The notes under the pieces: model-generated | The model's database searches: none | What the model saw: only the letters and a program-made list of their open reading frames with translations | Told to the model about the DNA's origin: nothing | Shown: in pieces, positions 35,540 through 44,264 of the stretch | Position numbering within the stretch: position 1 is the first letter of the stretch | How the letters are laid out: every line of letters begins with the position of its first letter | Program-made: the position numbers and the translations under genes | Source: a bacterium | GTDB taxonomy: Bacteria > Armatimonadota > Fimbriimonadia > Fimbriimonadales > Fimbriimonadaceae | Length of the DNA stretch: 64,000 nt | Direction of reading: 5' to 3' | Assembly (NCBI GenBank): GCA_027485645.1 | Contig: JAIXQR010000002.1 | Span: forward strand, 186,001-250,000

Positions 35540-36925
35540 ATGCTCATCCGGATTGTTGACGCAAACGTTCTAGATCCATTTGCCGCGTTGCAAGCGGCAA
35601 CCGTCCAACGGGATGAACAGGCGGAGGCTGTCGTTTCCGCCATCATCACCGACGTTCGGGATCGTGGCGACGCGGCACTTTTGGACAACGCCCGGAAGTT
35701 CGACTCACCGTATGTGATCGAACTAGAGGTTCCAACCGCCGACATCACCGATGCAAGCTTAGAGCCACGCTTTGAGTCGGCCATTGCCACCGCCGCCGCT
35801 CAGATCAACATGTTCCACACCGCCCAAATGTTGGTGCTGACCAGCGGTCTGGCGCGGATTGACGCTCGGGGGCCGATTGAGCAGGTTTGGCCCGGCGGCG
35901 TGCCGCCAAAGTGGTCATGGGATACTGGACGCGCCGGTGCAGATTTCGAACCGAATCTTCAGACTTTCGCTGCCGGAACCCGTGGGCAGCGCATTCTGCC
36001 GCTTGACCGGGTCGGTGTTTACGTTCCAGGTGGAAACGCGAACTACCCAAGCTCGGTCCTCATGAATGCCATCCCAGCACGAGTCGCGGGAGTGCGCGAG
36101 GTCGTGGTTTGCTCGCCGGCGGGAGATTCCGGCCGACACACCGACGCCGTTTGTTTTGCGCTGAAAGAAGCCAACGTTGATCGCGCCTTCCGCATTGGCG
36201 GAGCGGCCGCCGTAGCCGCGATGGCCTTCGGCACGGAGACCGTGCCAAGGGTCGACAAAATTGTCGGACCCGGAAACCGTTGGGTTAACGAAGCCAAACG
36301 CCAGGTTTGGGGCAAGGTCGGACTAGACGGCTACGCCGGACCAAGCGAAGTGTGCGTGGTAGTCGACGAGTCGGCCAACGACCGGTTTGCGGCCGCCGAT
36401 CTCCTCACCCAAGTTGAGCACGCACCGGACAACGTCGCCTATCTGATTGCCACAACGCTAGAAAAGTTGGAAGCGGTTCTTGCGGAAGTGGAACGGCAGC
36501 TCATCGGCGCCCCGCGCGAAGCCACCATGCGGGCCGCGCTCGCCAACAATTCGATCGCCATTGTCGCGTTGGACCTCTTTGAAGCCGTTGAGTTGGTGAA
36601 CGTGATTGCGCCGGAGCACCTCACGCTCAGCGTCGAGGATCCCCATCGCTGGCTAGAGAAGGTTCAAAATGCTGGATGCGTATTGCTAGGAGATTGGACT
36701 CCAGAGAGTGCCGGCGACTACTGCATCGGGCCCTCGCATACGTTGCCGACATCCGGCGCAGCGCGCTGGCAAAGTCCGGTCAACGTGTTGGAGTTTCTCA
36801 AGGTGCAAAGTGTCTCAAACCTTTCCAGAGAAGCGCTGGAGTTTTGGGCGCCGATCATCGAGGCGTTTGGCGAGATGGAAGGGTTTCCCGCCCACGCGCG
36901 GGGCGCTTCAATTCGGTTCGAATAG
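35540..36925 (+). CDS. hisD: Histidinol dehydrogenase
   Basis: This NAD-dependent, zinc-containing enzyme performs the last two steps of histidine synthesis, L-histidinol to L-histidine. Family signatures are present: YVPGGNANYPSSVLMNAIPARVAGV, KIVGPGNRWVNEAKR, AGPSEVCVVVDESA, LTQVEHAPDNVA (zinc-binding Glu/His) and GPSHTLPTSGAARW. Length 461 is slightly above the usual 430. It follows gltX closely, with no other his genes in the window. Confidence 0.95.
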   Translation: MLIRIVDANVLDPFAALQAATVQRDEQAEAVVSAIITDVRDRGDAALLDNARKFDSPYVIELEVPTADITDASLEPRFESAIATAAAQINMFHTAQMLVLTSGLARIDARGPIEQVWPGGVPPKWSWDTGRAGADFEPNLQTFAAGTRGQRILPLDRVGVYVPGGNANYPSSVLMNAIPARVAGVREVVVCSPAGDSGRHTDAVCFALKEANVDRAFRIGGAAAVAAMAFGTETVPRVDKIVGPGNRWVNEAKRQVWGKVGLDGYAGPSEVCVVVDESANDRFAAADLLTQVEHAPDNVAYLIATTLEKLEAVLAEVERQLIGAPREATMRAALANNSIAIVALDLFEAVELVNVIAPEHLTLSVEDPHRWLEKVQNAGCVLLGDWTPESAGDYCIGPSHTLPTSGAARWQSPVNVLEFLKVQSVSNLSREALEFWAPIIEAFGEMEGFPAHARGASIRFE

Positions 36926-36940
36926 GTACCCTGTTGCGTC

Positions 36941-37828
36941 ATGAGCCGGACCGTTGGGTTTGTCGGACTAGGCACGATGGGGGGACCGATGGCGGGCCAT
37001 CTTCAGAGCGCTGGCTTCCGTTTGGTCGTTTGGAACCGTAGTGCGGAAAAGTGCCAGCCACTGCGAGATGCCGGGGCCATGGTAGCGGACTCCTTGGCTT
37101 CACTTGCCGAACAATGCGACGTCATTGCGATGTGCGTTAACCGCACCGAAGATGTTCGAGAGTGCCTCGCCCAGATCGTTCCCAACGCAAAGCCGAACGC
37201 GCTAATCATCGATCACAGCACGATCTCGCCCGCCGAAACCCCCGCCATTGGCGCGGAGCTGGCTGCTGCCGGACTCCGGTTTGTCGATGCGCCGGTTACG
37301 GGTGGGTCAATGGGTGCTCAGAAGGGAACTCTCACCGTTTTCCTTGGTGGTGAGCCGGCGGACACGGCGGAGGCCGAAACCATCATCGCGCCTTACTCGA
37401 AGCGCGTGGCCCGAGTCGGCGGCGTTGGCTCGGGACAGATGATGAAAATGGCGAACCAGATTGCGGTCGGTGGAGCGTTGATGGCGCTATGCGAATGCCT
37501 TGCCTTCGCGCATAAAGCCGGTCTAGATATCGCCCAAGCCCGGGAGATGATCAATACCGGGGCTGGTGGCAGTTGGGCTTTCGAAAACTATGGGCCGATG
37601 ATTCTGAAAAACGACTGGACGCCTGGGTTCAGCATCAAGAATCAGCGAAAGGATTTTGCCTACTGCTTCGAAGCAGCAGAAGTGCTCGGGGCACAGTTGC
37701 CCGGAACAACGGTCGTTGATCAATTGCTCGGGACTCTCGCTGCGAAGGGCCACAACGAACTCACCACGGCCAAGCTTTATGATCTCTTGGCTGGAACCGA
37801 ATCATCGGAGGCGAGTCCAGCCGAGTGA
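36941..37828 (+). CDS. Beta-hydroxyacid dehydrogenase family oxidoreductase
   Basis: The 295-residue protein has an N-terminal Rossmann fold (VGFVGLGTMGGPMAGHL) and the family substrate loop (LIDHSTISPAETPAIG, then RFVDAPVTGGSMGAQKGTL), with the catalytic Lys in GQMMKMANQI. The group includes 3-hydroxyisobutyrate and tartronate semialdehyde reductases; which one cannot be read here. Its stop overlaps the GTG start of the following ABC ATPase, so the two are translationally coupled. Confidence 0.88.
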   Translation: MSRTVGFVGLGTMGGPMAGHLQSAGFRLVVWNRSAEKCQPLRDAGAMVADSLASLAEQCDVIAMCVNRTEDVRECLAQIVPNAKPNALIIDHSTISPAETPAIGAELAAAGLRFVDAPVTGGSMGAQKGTLTVFLGGEPADTAEAETIIAPYSKRVARVGGVGSGQMMKMANQIAVGGALMALCECLAFAHKAGLDIAQAREMINTGAGGSWAFENYGPMILKNDWTPGFSIKNQRKDFAYCFEAAEVLGAQLPGTTVVDQLLGTLAAKGHNELTTAKLYDLLAGTESSEASPAE

Positions 37829-39330
37829 GCCACGCGGTCGAAATGCGCGGCATTAGCAAGCAATTCGGCCGCGTTCAGGCGCTCGACAACGTCGGACTAA
37901 GCGTCACATCGGGCTCGATCCACGGAGTCGTGGGAGAGAATGGAGCGGGCAAATCGACGCTCATGAAGGTTCTGTACGGCGCCTACCAAGCCGATTCGGG
38001 CGAGGTCAAGGTGAACGGCAAAGCCGTCAACATTCGATCCTCAAAGGAAGCGATTGCCCTCGGGATCGGAATGGTCAGCCAACACTACGGCATCGTTCCC
38101 GAGCTCAGCATGCTCGATAACCTGATCCTCGGTGCGGAGCCAGCGATGGTGCTCGATAAGTCCGCGATTCGCGAGCGCGCGGGAAAGATTGCTGCCAGCA
38201 TCGGCCTCAACTACGGAAACGACATCTGGGATCGGGATGCTTCGGCGATCAGCGCATCGGAAGCGCAGCGCCTTGAAATCCTAAAGCTCCTCTGGCGCGA
38301 AGCTCGGATTATGATTCTCGACGAACCGACCGCCATGTTGTCGCCGAAAGATGGCGAAGCGCTTTTCGGCAGTCTGCGCGCCTTAACAAAAGAAGGAGCA
38401 ACCGTTCTGTTGGTCACTCACCGGCTTCCGGAGATCATGGAGTACTGCGACCGCGTGACCGTACTTCGAGGCGGAAAGTGGATTGCGGATGTTCCAGTGA
38501 GCGAAACCAATCCCGAGCAGCTATCGGAACTGATCGTGGGTCGCACGGTGAGCGTTTCGGTCCGGCCCGAGCCGATTCCGGCCGCCGCTCCAGCCTTAGA
38601 GGTCCGGAACTTGTCGGTCGCGCGCGATCGCGGGACTGATGCCGTTCAGAACGCGTCGTTCGCCCTCGCGCCGGGCGAGCTCGTCGGCATCGCCGGCGTA
38701 GACGGTAGCGGCCAAGCGGATCTGTTCCGCGCTTTGCTCGGGGTGACGCCAACTCGCGAGGGTGAAGTTCTGTGGCAGGGCCAGCCGATCACTTCCCGAT
38801 CCACCTCCGCGCGGATTGAGCTCGGTTGGCGCATCTTGCCCGAAGATCGACTCAGCGAGGCGATTGTTTCTGACTGGTCACTGATCGATAACAGCACGCT
38901 CGGATTGCACCGGTTGCCGGAGTTTGCCGATGGCGGCAAGATTCGGAATCAAGAACGCGCAGCTTTTGCCCAGAAAGCCGCCGAGAAATTTGGCACCAAG
39001 CACGGTGGCCTAGATGCGGCCATCGGCGGCCTTTCAGGCGGAAACCAGCAACGATTCGTTGCGGCAAGAATGACGGAATCAGGCCCGAAGTTCTTCATGG
39101 CCTTTCAACCGTCCCGAGGGCTTGATATCGCCGCGACGGAAGACCTTTACAAGGCGATGCAAGAACGATGCCGTGAAGGCGCGTCGGGGCTGGTTGTTTC
39201 CTTTGACCTTGACGAGTTGATGTCGCACTGCCACCGTGTCCTGGTGATGTTCTCCGGAAAAGTGATCGTGCCCCCCGTGGACGCCGATCGCGACCTTCTC
39301 GGGCGGCTCATGGTCGGAGGCGAGGCTTGA
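37825..39330 (+). CDS. Nucleoside-type ABC importer ATP-binding protein (two ABC domains)
   Basis: A 501-residue duplicated ATPase. The first half has Walker A GENGAGKST and a LSxxx-Q style signature SASEAQRLEIL with LDEPTAML. The second half lacks a clear Walker A (GVDGSGQADLF) but keeps LSGGNQQRFVAAR. This asymmetry is typical of sugar/nucleoside importers. With its two permeases it resembles the YufO/NupO and RbsA-like class. The GTG start overlaps the previous stop by 4 bases, and the next gene begins with TTG at 39327, overlapping again. Confidence 0.88.
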   Translation: MSHAVEMRGISKQFGRVQALDNVGLSVTSGSIHGVVGENGAGKSTLMKVLYGAYQADSGEVKVNGKAVNIRSSKEAIALGIGMVSQHYGIVPELSMLDNLILGAEPAMVLDKSAIRERAGKIAASIGLNYGNDIWDRDASAISASEAQRLEILKLLWREARIMILDEPTAMLSPKDGEALFGSLRALTKEGATVLLVTHRLPEIMEYCDRVTVLRGGKWIADVPVSETNPEQLSELIVGRTVSVSVRPEPIPAAAPALEVRNLSVARDRGTDAVQNASFALAPGELVGIAGVDGSGQADLFRALLGVTPTREGEVLWQGQPITSRSTSARIELGWRILPEDRLSEAIVSDWSLIDNSTLGLHRLPEFADGGKIRNQERAAFAQKAAEKFGTKHGGLDAAIGGLSGGNQQRFVAARMTESGPKFFMAFQPSRGLDIAATEDLYKAMQERCREGASGLVVSFDLDELMSHCHRVLVMFSGKVIVPPVDADRDLLGRLMVGGEA

Positions 39331-40316
39331 AGCAGATCGCTTTGATCGTTGCCTGCGTGGTGGCGTTCATCGGCATGTTGATGCTGGGAGGCATTTCGCC
39401 CATCGAAGCTGCTCAGACACTGATTTCGGGAAGCTTGGGCTCGCCGCGCGCGATCTCGGGCAGCCTAAAAGAGACGACGCCCTTGCTCCTGGCAGGTCTG
39501 GGGGTGTTCTTTGCCCTCCGAGCCGGACTGTTCAACATTGGGATAGAGGGCCAGTTCCTGCTTGGCGGCTTCGCCAGCGCATTGGTTGCGCTCGCGGTGC
39601 CCGGGCCGGTTGGGCTGTTGCTCGCCATGGTTGCCGGGGTGGTCGCGGGCGCGCTCTGGGCGTTGCCAGCAGGATGGATTCGCGCGTACCGCAACGGGCA
39701 CGAAGTCATCACGACGATCATGCTGAACAGCGTCGCCATCGCGCTGACCGACTTTCTCGTCGCTGGACCCGTTCGAGCGGCGAACCAAACCGGGGCAACC
39801 ACCGCGACGATCCCAACTTCGGGCCGATTGCCGGCCTTGCTGAATTCACCGCCTTGGAATGTCAGTTCCGGACTGTTGCTTGGGCTGCTGTTGTGCGCGG
39901 CGATGGCATGGTGGATGAAGCGTCGGGTCGCCGGTTACGAGTTACAGGCGGTGGGCGCAAACGCTTCGGCAGCAGAGTTTGCGGGCATCAACGTCGCCAA
40001 AGTTCGGATGAATGCGATGCTGGTCTCCGGCGGAATTGGCGGTCTTGGTGGCGCCATTCAGACGCTAGCCTTCGAAGGTCGGTTTTATCAGGGCTTCAGC
40101 CCGGGCTACGGATTCGACTCCCTTGGGGTGGCCCTCCTTGCTGGCAGCAACGCCTTACTGGTGGTGCCGATGAGCTTGCTCTTCGGCGTACTTTCAAAGG
40201 GCGGCACGTCGCTCCTCATCCTCGGTGTCCCGAAGGGACTCACGAATCTGGTTGCGGGTTTGGTGATCCTCATTTCGGCAACGATCCGGTACCGGAAGGC
40301 GGCCAGCGATGCTTAA
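39327..40316 (+). CDS. Nucleoside-type ABC importer permease 1
   Basis: A 329-residue protein with about nine hydrophobic segments and the signatures of BmpA-linked nucleoside/purine permeases: RAGLFNIGIEGQFLLGGF in TM2-3 and GINVAKVRMNAMLVSGGIGGLGG. TTG is used as start and overlaps the ATPase stop by 4 bases. It pairs with permease 2. Confidence 0.88.
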   Translation: MKQIALIVACVVAFIGMLMLGGISPIEAAQTLISGSLGSPRAISGSLKETTPLLLAGLGVFFALRAGLFNIGIEGQFLLGGFASALVALAVPGPVGLLLAMVAGVVAGALWALPAGWIRAYRNGHEVITTIMLNSVAIALTDFLVAGPVRAANQTGATTATIPTSGRLPALLNSPPWNVSSGLLLGLLLCAAMAWWMKRRVAGYELQAVGANASAAEFAGINVAKVRMNAMLVSGGIGGLGGAIQTLAFEGRFYQGFSPGYGFDSLGVALLAGSNALLVVPMSLLFGVLSKGGTSLLILGVPKGLTNLVAGLVILISATIRYRKAASDA

Positions 40317-41148
40317 TACCGTTCTTTTGACCCTGAGCATGGCCACCCCGCTAGTTCTGGCGGCAATGGCTGGCTACTGCAGCGAGCGTTCAGGGGTCAT
40401 CAATATTGGTCTCGAAGGCAAGATGCTGATGGCGGCTTGCGTGAGCGCGCTAGTGAGCGTTTCGCATGGACCGGTGCTCGGCGTACTTGCCGGGATCCTT
40501 GCTGCCGTGGTGATGAGCCTGGTTCATTGGCTCGCGACGCAGCGATTCGGCATCGATCACGTCATTAGCGGGATGTCTCTCAATGCGATCAGCGCGGGCG
40601 CCACGAACTTCATGTTCACCCGGTTCTCCGACCCAGATCGGTCGGGACGGATCGGAACGCTTCCACCACTTTTCTACCAAGCCTGCGCTGTCATCGCGCC
40701 GGTGGCCCTGATTTTGTACGTCGGCAAAACGCGCGGTGGGCTTTGGCTTGTCGCCTCCGGTAGTGATCCCGAAAAGGCTCGGCTCGCCGGTTTACAGCCT
40801 GATCGGATTCGGCTGTTTGCCCTGGTGGCTACCGGGCTGTTCTGTGGACTCGCGGGGGCGTACCTTGTGGCCGATACAGGCGTCTTTACCGATAACATGA
40901 CGGCAGGTCGCGGCTACATTGCTCTTGCCGCTTTGATTCTTGGTGGGTGGCGCGTCGGGCAAACCGCTCTGGCGTGCTTGGCCTTTGGGTTCTTGAGCTC
41001 CCTGAACTTGCTGTTTCAGGGAACGCAACTGGGCGGGTTTAACTTGCCATCTGAGTTCTGGACGTCCCTGCCATACCTTGCGACCGTCATTGCCTTGGCT
41101 GGTTTCTTGGGCAAGCAGCGCACCCCGGCCGGTTTAGGAAAAACATGA
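40309..41148 (+). CDS. Nucleoside-type ABC importer permease 2
   Basis: A 279-residue polytopic permease (about eight segments) with SGVINIGLEGKMLM, a close echo of permease 1 motif GLFNIGIEGQFL. Both belong to the branched-chain/nucleoside permease class. It overlaps permease 1 by 8 bases and the following gene by 4. No substrate-binding (BmpA-type) lipoprotein gene is in the window. Confidence 0.87.
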   Translation: MLNTVLLTLSMATPLVLAAMAGYCSERSGVINIGLEGKMLMAACVSALVSVSHGPVLGVLAGILAAVVMSLVHWLATQRFGIDHVISGMSLNAISAGATNFMFTRFSDPDRSGRIGTLPPLFYQACAVIAPVALILYVGKTRGGLWLVASGSDPEKARLAGLQPDRIRLFALVATGLFCGLAGAYLVADTGVFTDNMTAGRGYIALAALILGGWRVGQTALACLAFGFLSSLNLLFQGTQLGGFNLPSEFWTSLPYLATVIALAGFLGKQRTPAGLGKT

Positions 41149-42365
41149 TCGCTGACTATCGAGCAGATTTTGATCTCATGCAAGCCGCCCTGGCGCGGTT
41201 GGGCAGCCGCTCTATTCGAATCGTGGCCACCCGAAAAGTCGGGTCGGTCGCTAACTCGGTGGAGTACCGACTTGTGCAATCGGGCCCGAACCTTCAACTC
41301 CGGGTCATCACGCCTCGGACCATTGAGCTTGACCGAACGGATTACACCTACACCCTAAACGGGACCAAGCTCACCGGAATGGACTTGCTGAATGGCGAGT
41401 TCATTCGGCGCACCGCCCCGTCCTCCGGGACGCCGATCGTTCGGCTTGCGAAAGTGCTGAACGCGATGGATGAAAGCGTTCGGTTGGTAGCCAATCCGGC
41501 CGATGCAAAGGACCTTGCGGTTCGCCTCAAGAAGGAGTCGGGCTGGAAGAACCAGATTGTCGGTGCGTCCTCACGATGGACGCGTGGAACCGAGAAGCAG
41601 GGGATCGTGCTTGAGCAACGGAAAGCCGACGGTCTGCCGACTCTTGTCCGATTCCGATCTGCGGCCGAAGAGATTCAGTGGCAGTACACGTACGGCGCGT
41701 CGGCTTCTGTCCCGGCTCCGGCAACCGGCGGCTACTTGAGCGTTGATTCATTCATCGCACGCCCGGCTCTGCCGCGTTTTCCGGACATGGCGACCGAGAA
41801 TGCCGTGCGGGCTTTTTTAACCGCGCAGAAGAAGTTTCAGCGGGGCGCAATCGTGGCCTCTAATGGCAAGACGGTCTGGCTCAACGGGGGAAGCCTGGGC
41901 GAAGATTCGGGCAAGGCGAAGTGGCGCTTCGATGGGAAGGACCTCGTCGCTACAAACGGGACTTTTTGGTACCGTGGCCGGGCTAGACGCCGTGAGGTTG
42001 GCCGGATTCTTGGTGAGCTTCTTCCGACAGGAATTAGCACCTACTGCCGTGATCTCTTGGGCGGTCGCGCTCCTTACCGATACGACCTCAGCGGGGATAT
42101 GCAAGGGCGCCTCGTCGGCGAACTCACGCTTGGCGGCCGAAAGGTAAATATCTTCGAATTCAACAATGCCCAGCGCCGCTTCCTGTTTCAGATCGACGCG
42201 GGCACAAAGCTCGTGCGGCAGTTGGAATCGGAAGTGAAGGACCGGCAGGGAAGGACGATTAGCCGAAACAAGGTCGCCTTCCAGTATCGAGCCGGTACCA
42301 AGGCCATACCCACCATTTCGCTTCCGGTGAAAGCGAAATGGCGAGCGTTGCCGAAGCTCGATTAG
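41145..42365 (+). CDS. Unrecognised protein coupled to the importer operon
   Basis: The 406-residue protein has no signal peptide or TM segment. It contains two beta-rich halves; the second (about 200-406) starts around SVDSFIARPALPRFPDMAT and has patterns such as YDLSGDMQGRLVGELTLGG and NVFEF-like strands that resemble outer-membrane lipoprotein carrier (LolA-type) folds, a loose resemblance only. The ATG overlaps the permease stop by 4 bases, so it is expressed with the ABC genes. Its stop overlaps the S41 gene's stop convergently by 4 bases. Confidence 0.6.
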   Translation: MIADYRADFDLMQAALARLGSRSIRIVATRKVGSVANSVEYRLVQSGPNLQLRVITPRTIELDRTDYTYTLNGTKLTGMDLLNGEFIRRTAPSSGTPIVRLAKVLNAMDESVRLVANPADAKDLAVRLKKESGWKNQIVGASSRWTRGTEKQGIVLEQRKADGLPTLVRFRSAAEEIQWQYTYGASASVPAPATGGYLSVDSFIARPALPRFPDMATENAVRAFLTAQKKFQRGAIVASNGKTVWLNGGSLGEDSGKAKWRFDGKDLVATNGTFWYRGRARRREVGRILGELLPTGISTYCRDLLGGRAPYRYDLSGDMQGRLVGELTLGGRKVNIFEFNNAQRRFLFQIDAGTKLVRQLESEVKDRQGRTISRNKVAFQYRAGTKAIPTISLPVKAKWRALPKLD

Positions 42366-43618
42366 AGCTTGTCGATTTGCGCGATGCGCTGGAAGACTTC
42401 CTGCGCTTTTGCCACGGCCGTATCGGGCGTGTTTGGAATCAAGAACGCAGGCTGGTTGACTTCGATGTCCGGCGTGACGCCTTTGCCTTCGAGCCGGAGC
42501 CCCTTGATCGTGACGTAATCGCTCAGTGGGTACTGGAGCGTAAAGCCACTCGTCAACGGCGCGATGATTGAGACCAGAACCGCGCCGGCGCTCTTGCGGC
42601 CGATGATGGTTGCGCCACCGACTTCGCGGAGGGCAGCCGCCGCCATTTCGGAGGCTGATCCAGAGGAGCCGTTCACGAGCACGACCAGGTTCCCAACGAA
42701 GCGAGGCACGTCTGACTTTGGCGTTACTTTGACCTTTCGCTTGGCAAAGTTAGCGATATCGGCAAGATCCGTACCGGGCTTTCCGGTCTTTTCTTTGTAG
42801 TCTTCCACCACTCGGCGGGAGATGAAGGTGCCGATTTCGACATCTTTGGCAAGGAAGCAGGACAGCAAGTGCTGCAGGTTGTAGACGGCTCCTCCGCCGT
42901 TGCCGCGGAGGTCAAGAATGAAATTGCGCTTGCCGATGCCTTTTCGAACCAAAGTTTCCACGCGGTCGGCGTTGTAGGTGAGGTCGAACGTATGCACCGT
43001 CAGCATCGCGGTATCAGGGTCTACCAGGGTGAACTCTTCTGGCTTTACCGTTGAGTACTTTTTGCGGACCAGGGACAGGTCTTCGATCTTCCCGGACGCC
43101 TTTTGAACTTTGATCTCGACGGTGCTGCCTTCTTCGCCGGCGATGGATTGAACGCCAGCGGAAATGGCTTTGCCGTTGACCTCAAGAATGCGATCTCCGG
43201 GGTTCAGCCCCACCTTCGCTGCGGGCGATCCCGCGTAAACGTAGGTGATCATCATGGCGCCGTTATCTGGCGCTACGCCGATTCCAATTCCCGTGTTCTT
43301 GGCTTCCCGGCGCACGTTCGTGGCTTTCGGTGTGTTGAGCACGATATGGCTGGCACCGAACTTTCGCAGCGCGCTGTTAACCGCCCGGGTGAAGGTCTCG
43401 TCGTCACTTGCTGTCTCGAGGCGAGACCGTTCTGCTTCCAAGAATTCCGGCCACTTGGAGAAGTCAATGCCCGGCACAAAAGCGTTTTGGGTGAGCGCGT
43501 CGGTAATTCGCGCGAGAACCGCTTGCTTCAACTCCGGGTTCTTTTCGATAACTTGAGCCGGTGCAAGAGCCGTGATTGCCGCGAGGACAGGAACAACGAA
43601 TAGCTTCAAAAGCCGCAT
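42362..43618 (-). CDS. Exported S41 peptidase with PDZ domain (C-terminal processing type)
   Basis: The 418-residue protein starts with a signal peptide (MRLLKLFVVPVLAAITALAPA). A PDZ domain spans about 110-200 (GIGIGVAPDNGAMMITYVYAGSPAAKVGLNPGDRILEVNG). The catalytic serine lies in the GSSGSASEMAAAALR loop and the lysine in IIGRKSAGAVL. It cleaves unfolded proteins, likely in the periplasm. The ATG at 43618 is chosen over a longer frame because the signal peptide begins there. Confidence 0.92.
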   Translation of the reverse strand: MRLLKLFVVPVLAAITALAPAQVIEKNPELKQAVLARITDALTQNAFVPGIDFSKWPEFLEAERSRLETASDDETFTRAVNSALRKFGASHIVLNTPKATNVRREAKNTGIGIGVAPDNGAMMITYVYAGSPAAKVGLNPGDRILEVNGKAISAGVQSIAGEEGSTVEIKVQKASGKIEDLSLVRKKYSTVKPEEFTLVDPDTAMLTVHTFDLTYNADRVETLVRKGIGKRNFILDLRGNGGGAVYNLQHLLSCFLAKDVEIGTFISRRVVEDYKEKTGKPGTDLADIANFAKRKVKVTPKSDVPRFVGNLVVLVNGSSGSASEMAAAALREVGGATIIGRKSAGAVLVSIIAPLTSGFTLQYPLSDYVTIKGLRLEGKGVTPDIEVNQPAFLIPNTPDTAVAKAQEVFQRIAQIDKL

Positions 43619-43689
43619 GAGTATCTTCAGCTTACGCTCAATTCGCGCCGAGAGATTCCGGTGCGGGTTCGAATCCGCAATTTCGACGA

Positions 43690-43980
43690 CTATTCCTCGT
43701 AAACTTCGACCCGAATGCCGATCTCGGAAATGATTGCCGAGACGGTTTCGCACTCTTCTTTGCCGCCGTGGTGAACCATCGACTTACCCAGGTGATGCAC
43801 TTCCCAGGTTTCCATTTCGGCTTCGTCTACCGTACAGCCGGTCGCGACGAGGAGGATGTGGATCACCTCTTCTTCGGTGTTCGTGTCGTTGTCATATACG
43901 GCGACTACCCACCTTTCCGAGCGAAGGCTGTCACCGAGCTCAGGACGTTCGATCGTGCTTGGCGCCGTATTCAAGATCAT
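43690..43980 (-). CDS. ClpS-like protein 1
   Basis: The 96-residue protein matches the ClpS fold: VAVYDNDTNTEEEVIHILLVATGCTVDEAE, then WEVHHLGKSMVHHGGKEECETV. E. coli ClpS feeds N-degron proteins to ClpA using N34, D35, D36 and H66. Here the pocket reads D-N-D (YDNDT) and keeps the His (EVHHLGK). Its ATG overlaps the stop of the second paralogue by 4 bases, so the two are translated together. ClpA and ClpP are not in the window. Confidence 0.8.
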   Translation of the reverse strand: MILNTAPSTIERPELGDSLRSERWVVAVYDNDTNTEEEVIHILLVATGCTVDEAEMETWEVHHLGKSMVHHGGKEECETVSAIISEIGIRVEVYEE

Positions 43981-44264
43981 TCGGGCCACTCCTTGGTGAC
44001 TTCGGTTTTGACTCCAATGGTCGAAATGATCGCGGCTACGGTCTCGCATTCCTCGTGGGTGGAGAAGTGAACGCTGGCTTTGCCGTAGGTGTGGGCTTCC
44101 CATGTTTCAATGTAGGCTTCCGTTACATCGCAACCGGTGGCTTCCATCAGGATGTCGATCACTTCGTCCATCGAGTTGGTGGCGTTGTTGAAAATGACGA
44201 CCATCCACCGGCCTTGGTTGCCATACTGCTCGCTAAAGATGGGTTCGAGAAGGGGCTGGCTCAT
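43977..44264 (-). CDS. ClpS-like protein 2
   Basis: A 95-residue paralogue of the neighbouring ClpS-like protein, sharing about half of its residues by eye: VVIFNNATNSMDEVIDILMEATGCDVTEAY, then WEAHTYGKASVHFSTHEECETV. The N-degron pocket position reads N-N-A instead of N-D-D, so one acidic ligand is lost; the His is kept. The ATG overlaps the stop of the YfhO-like gene by 4 bases. Confidence 0.8.
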   Translation of the reverse strand: MSQPLLEPIFSEQYGNQGRWMVVIFNNATNSMDEVIDILMEATGCDVTEAYIETWEAHTYGKASVHFSTHEECETVAAIISTIGVKTEVTKEWPE

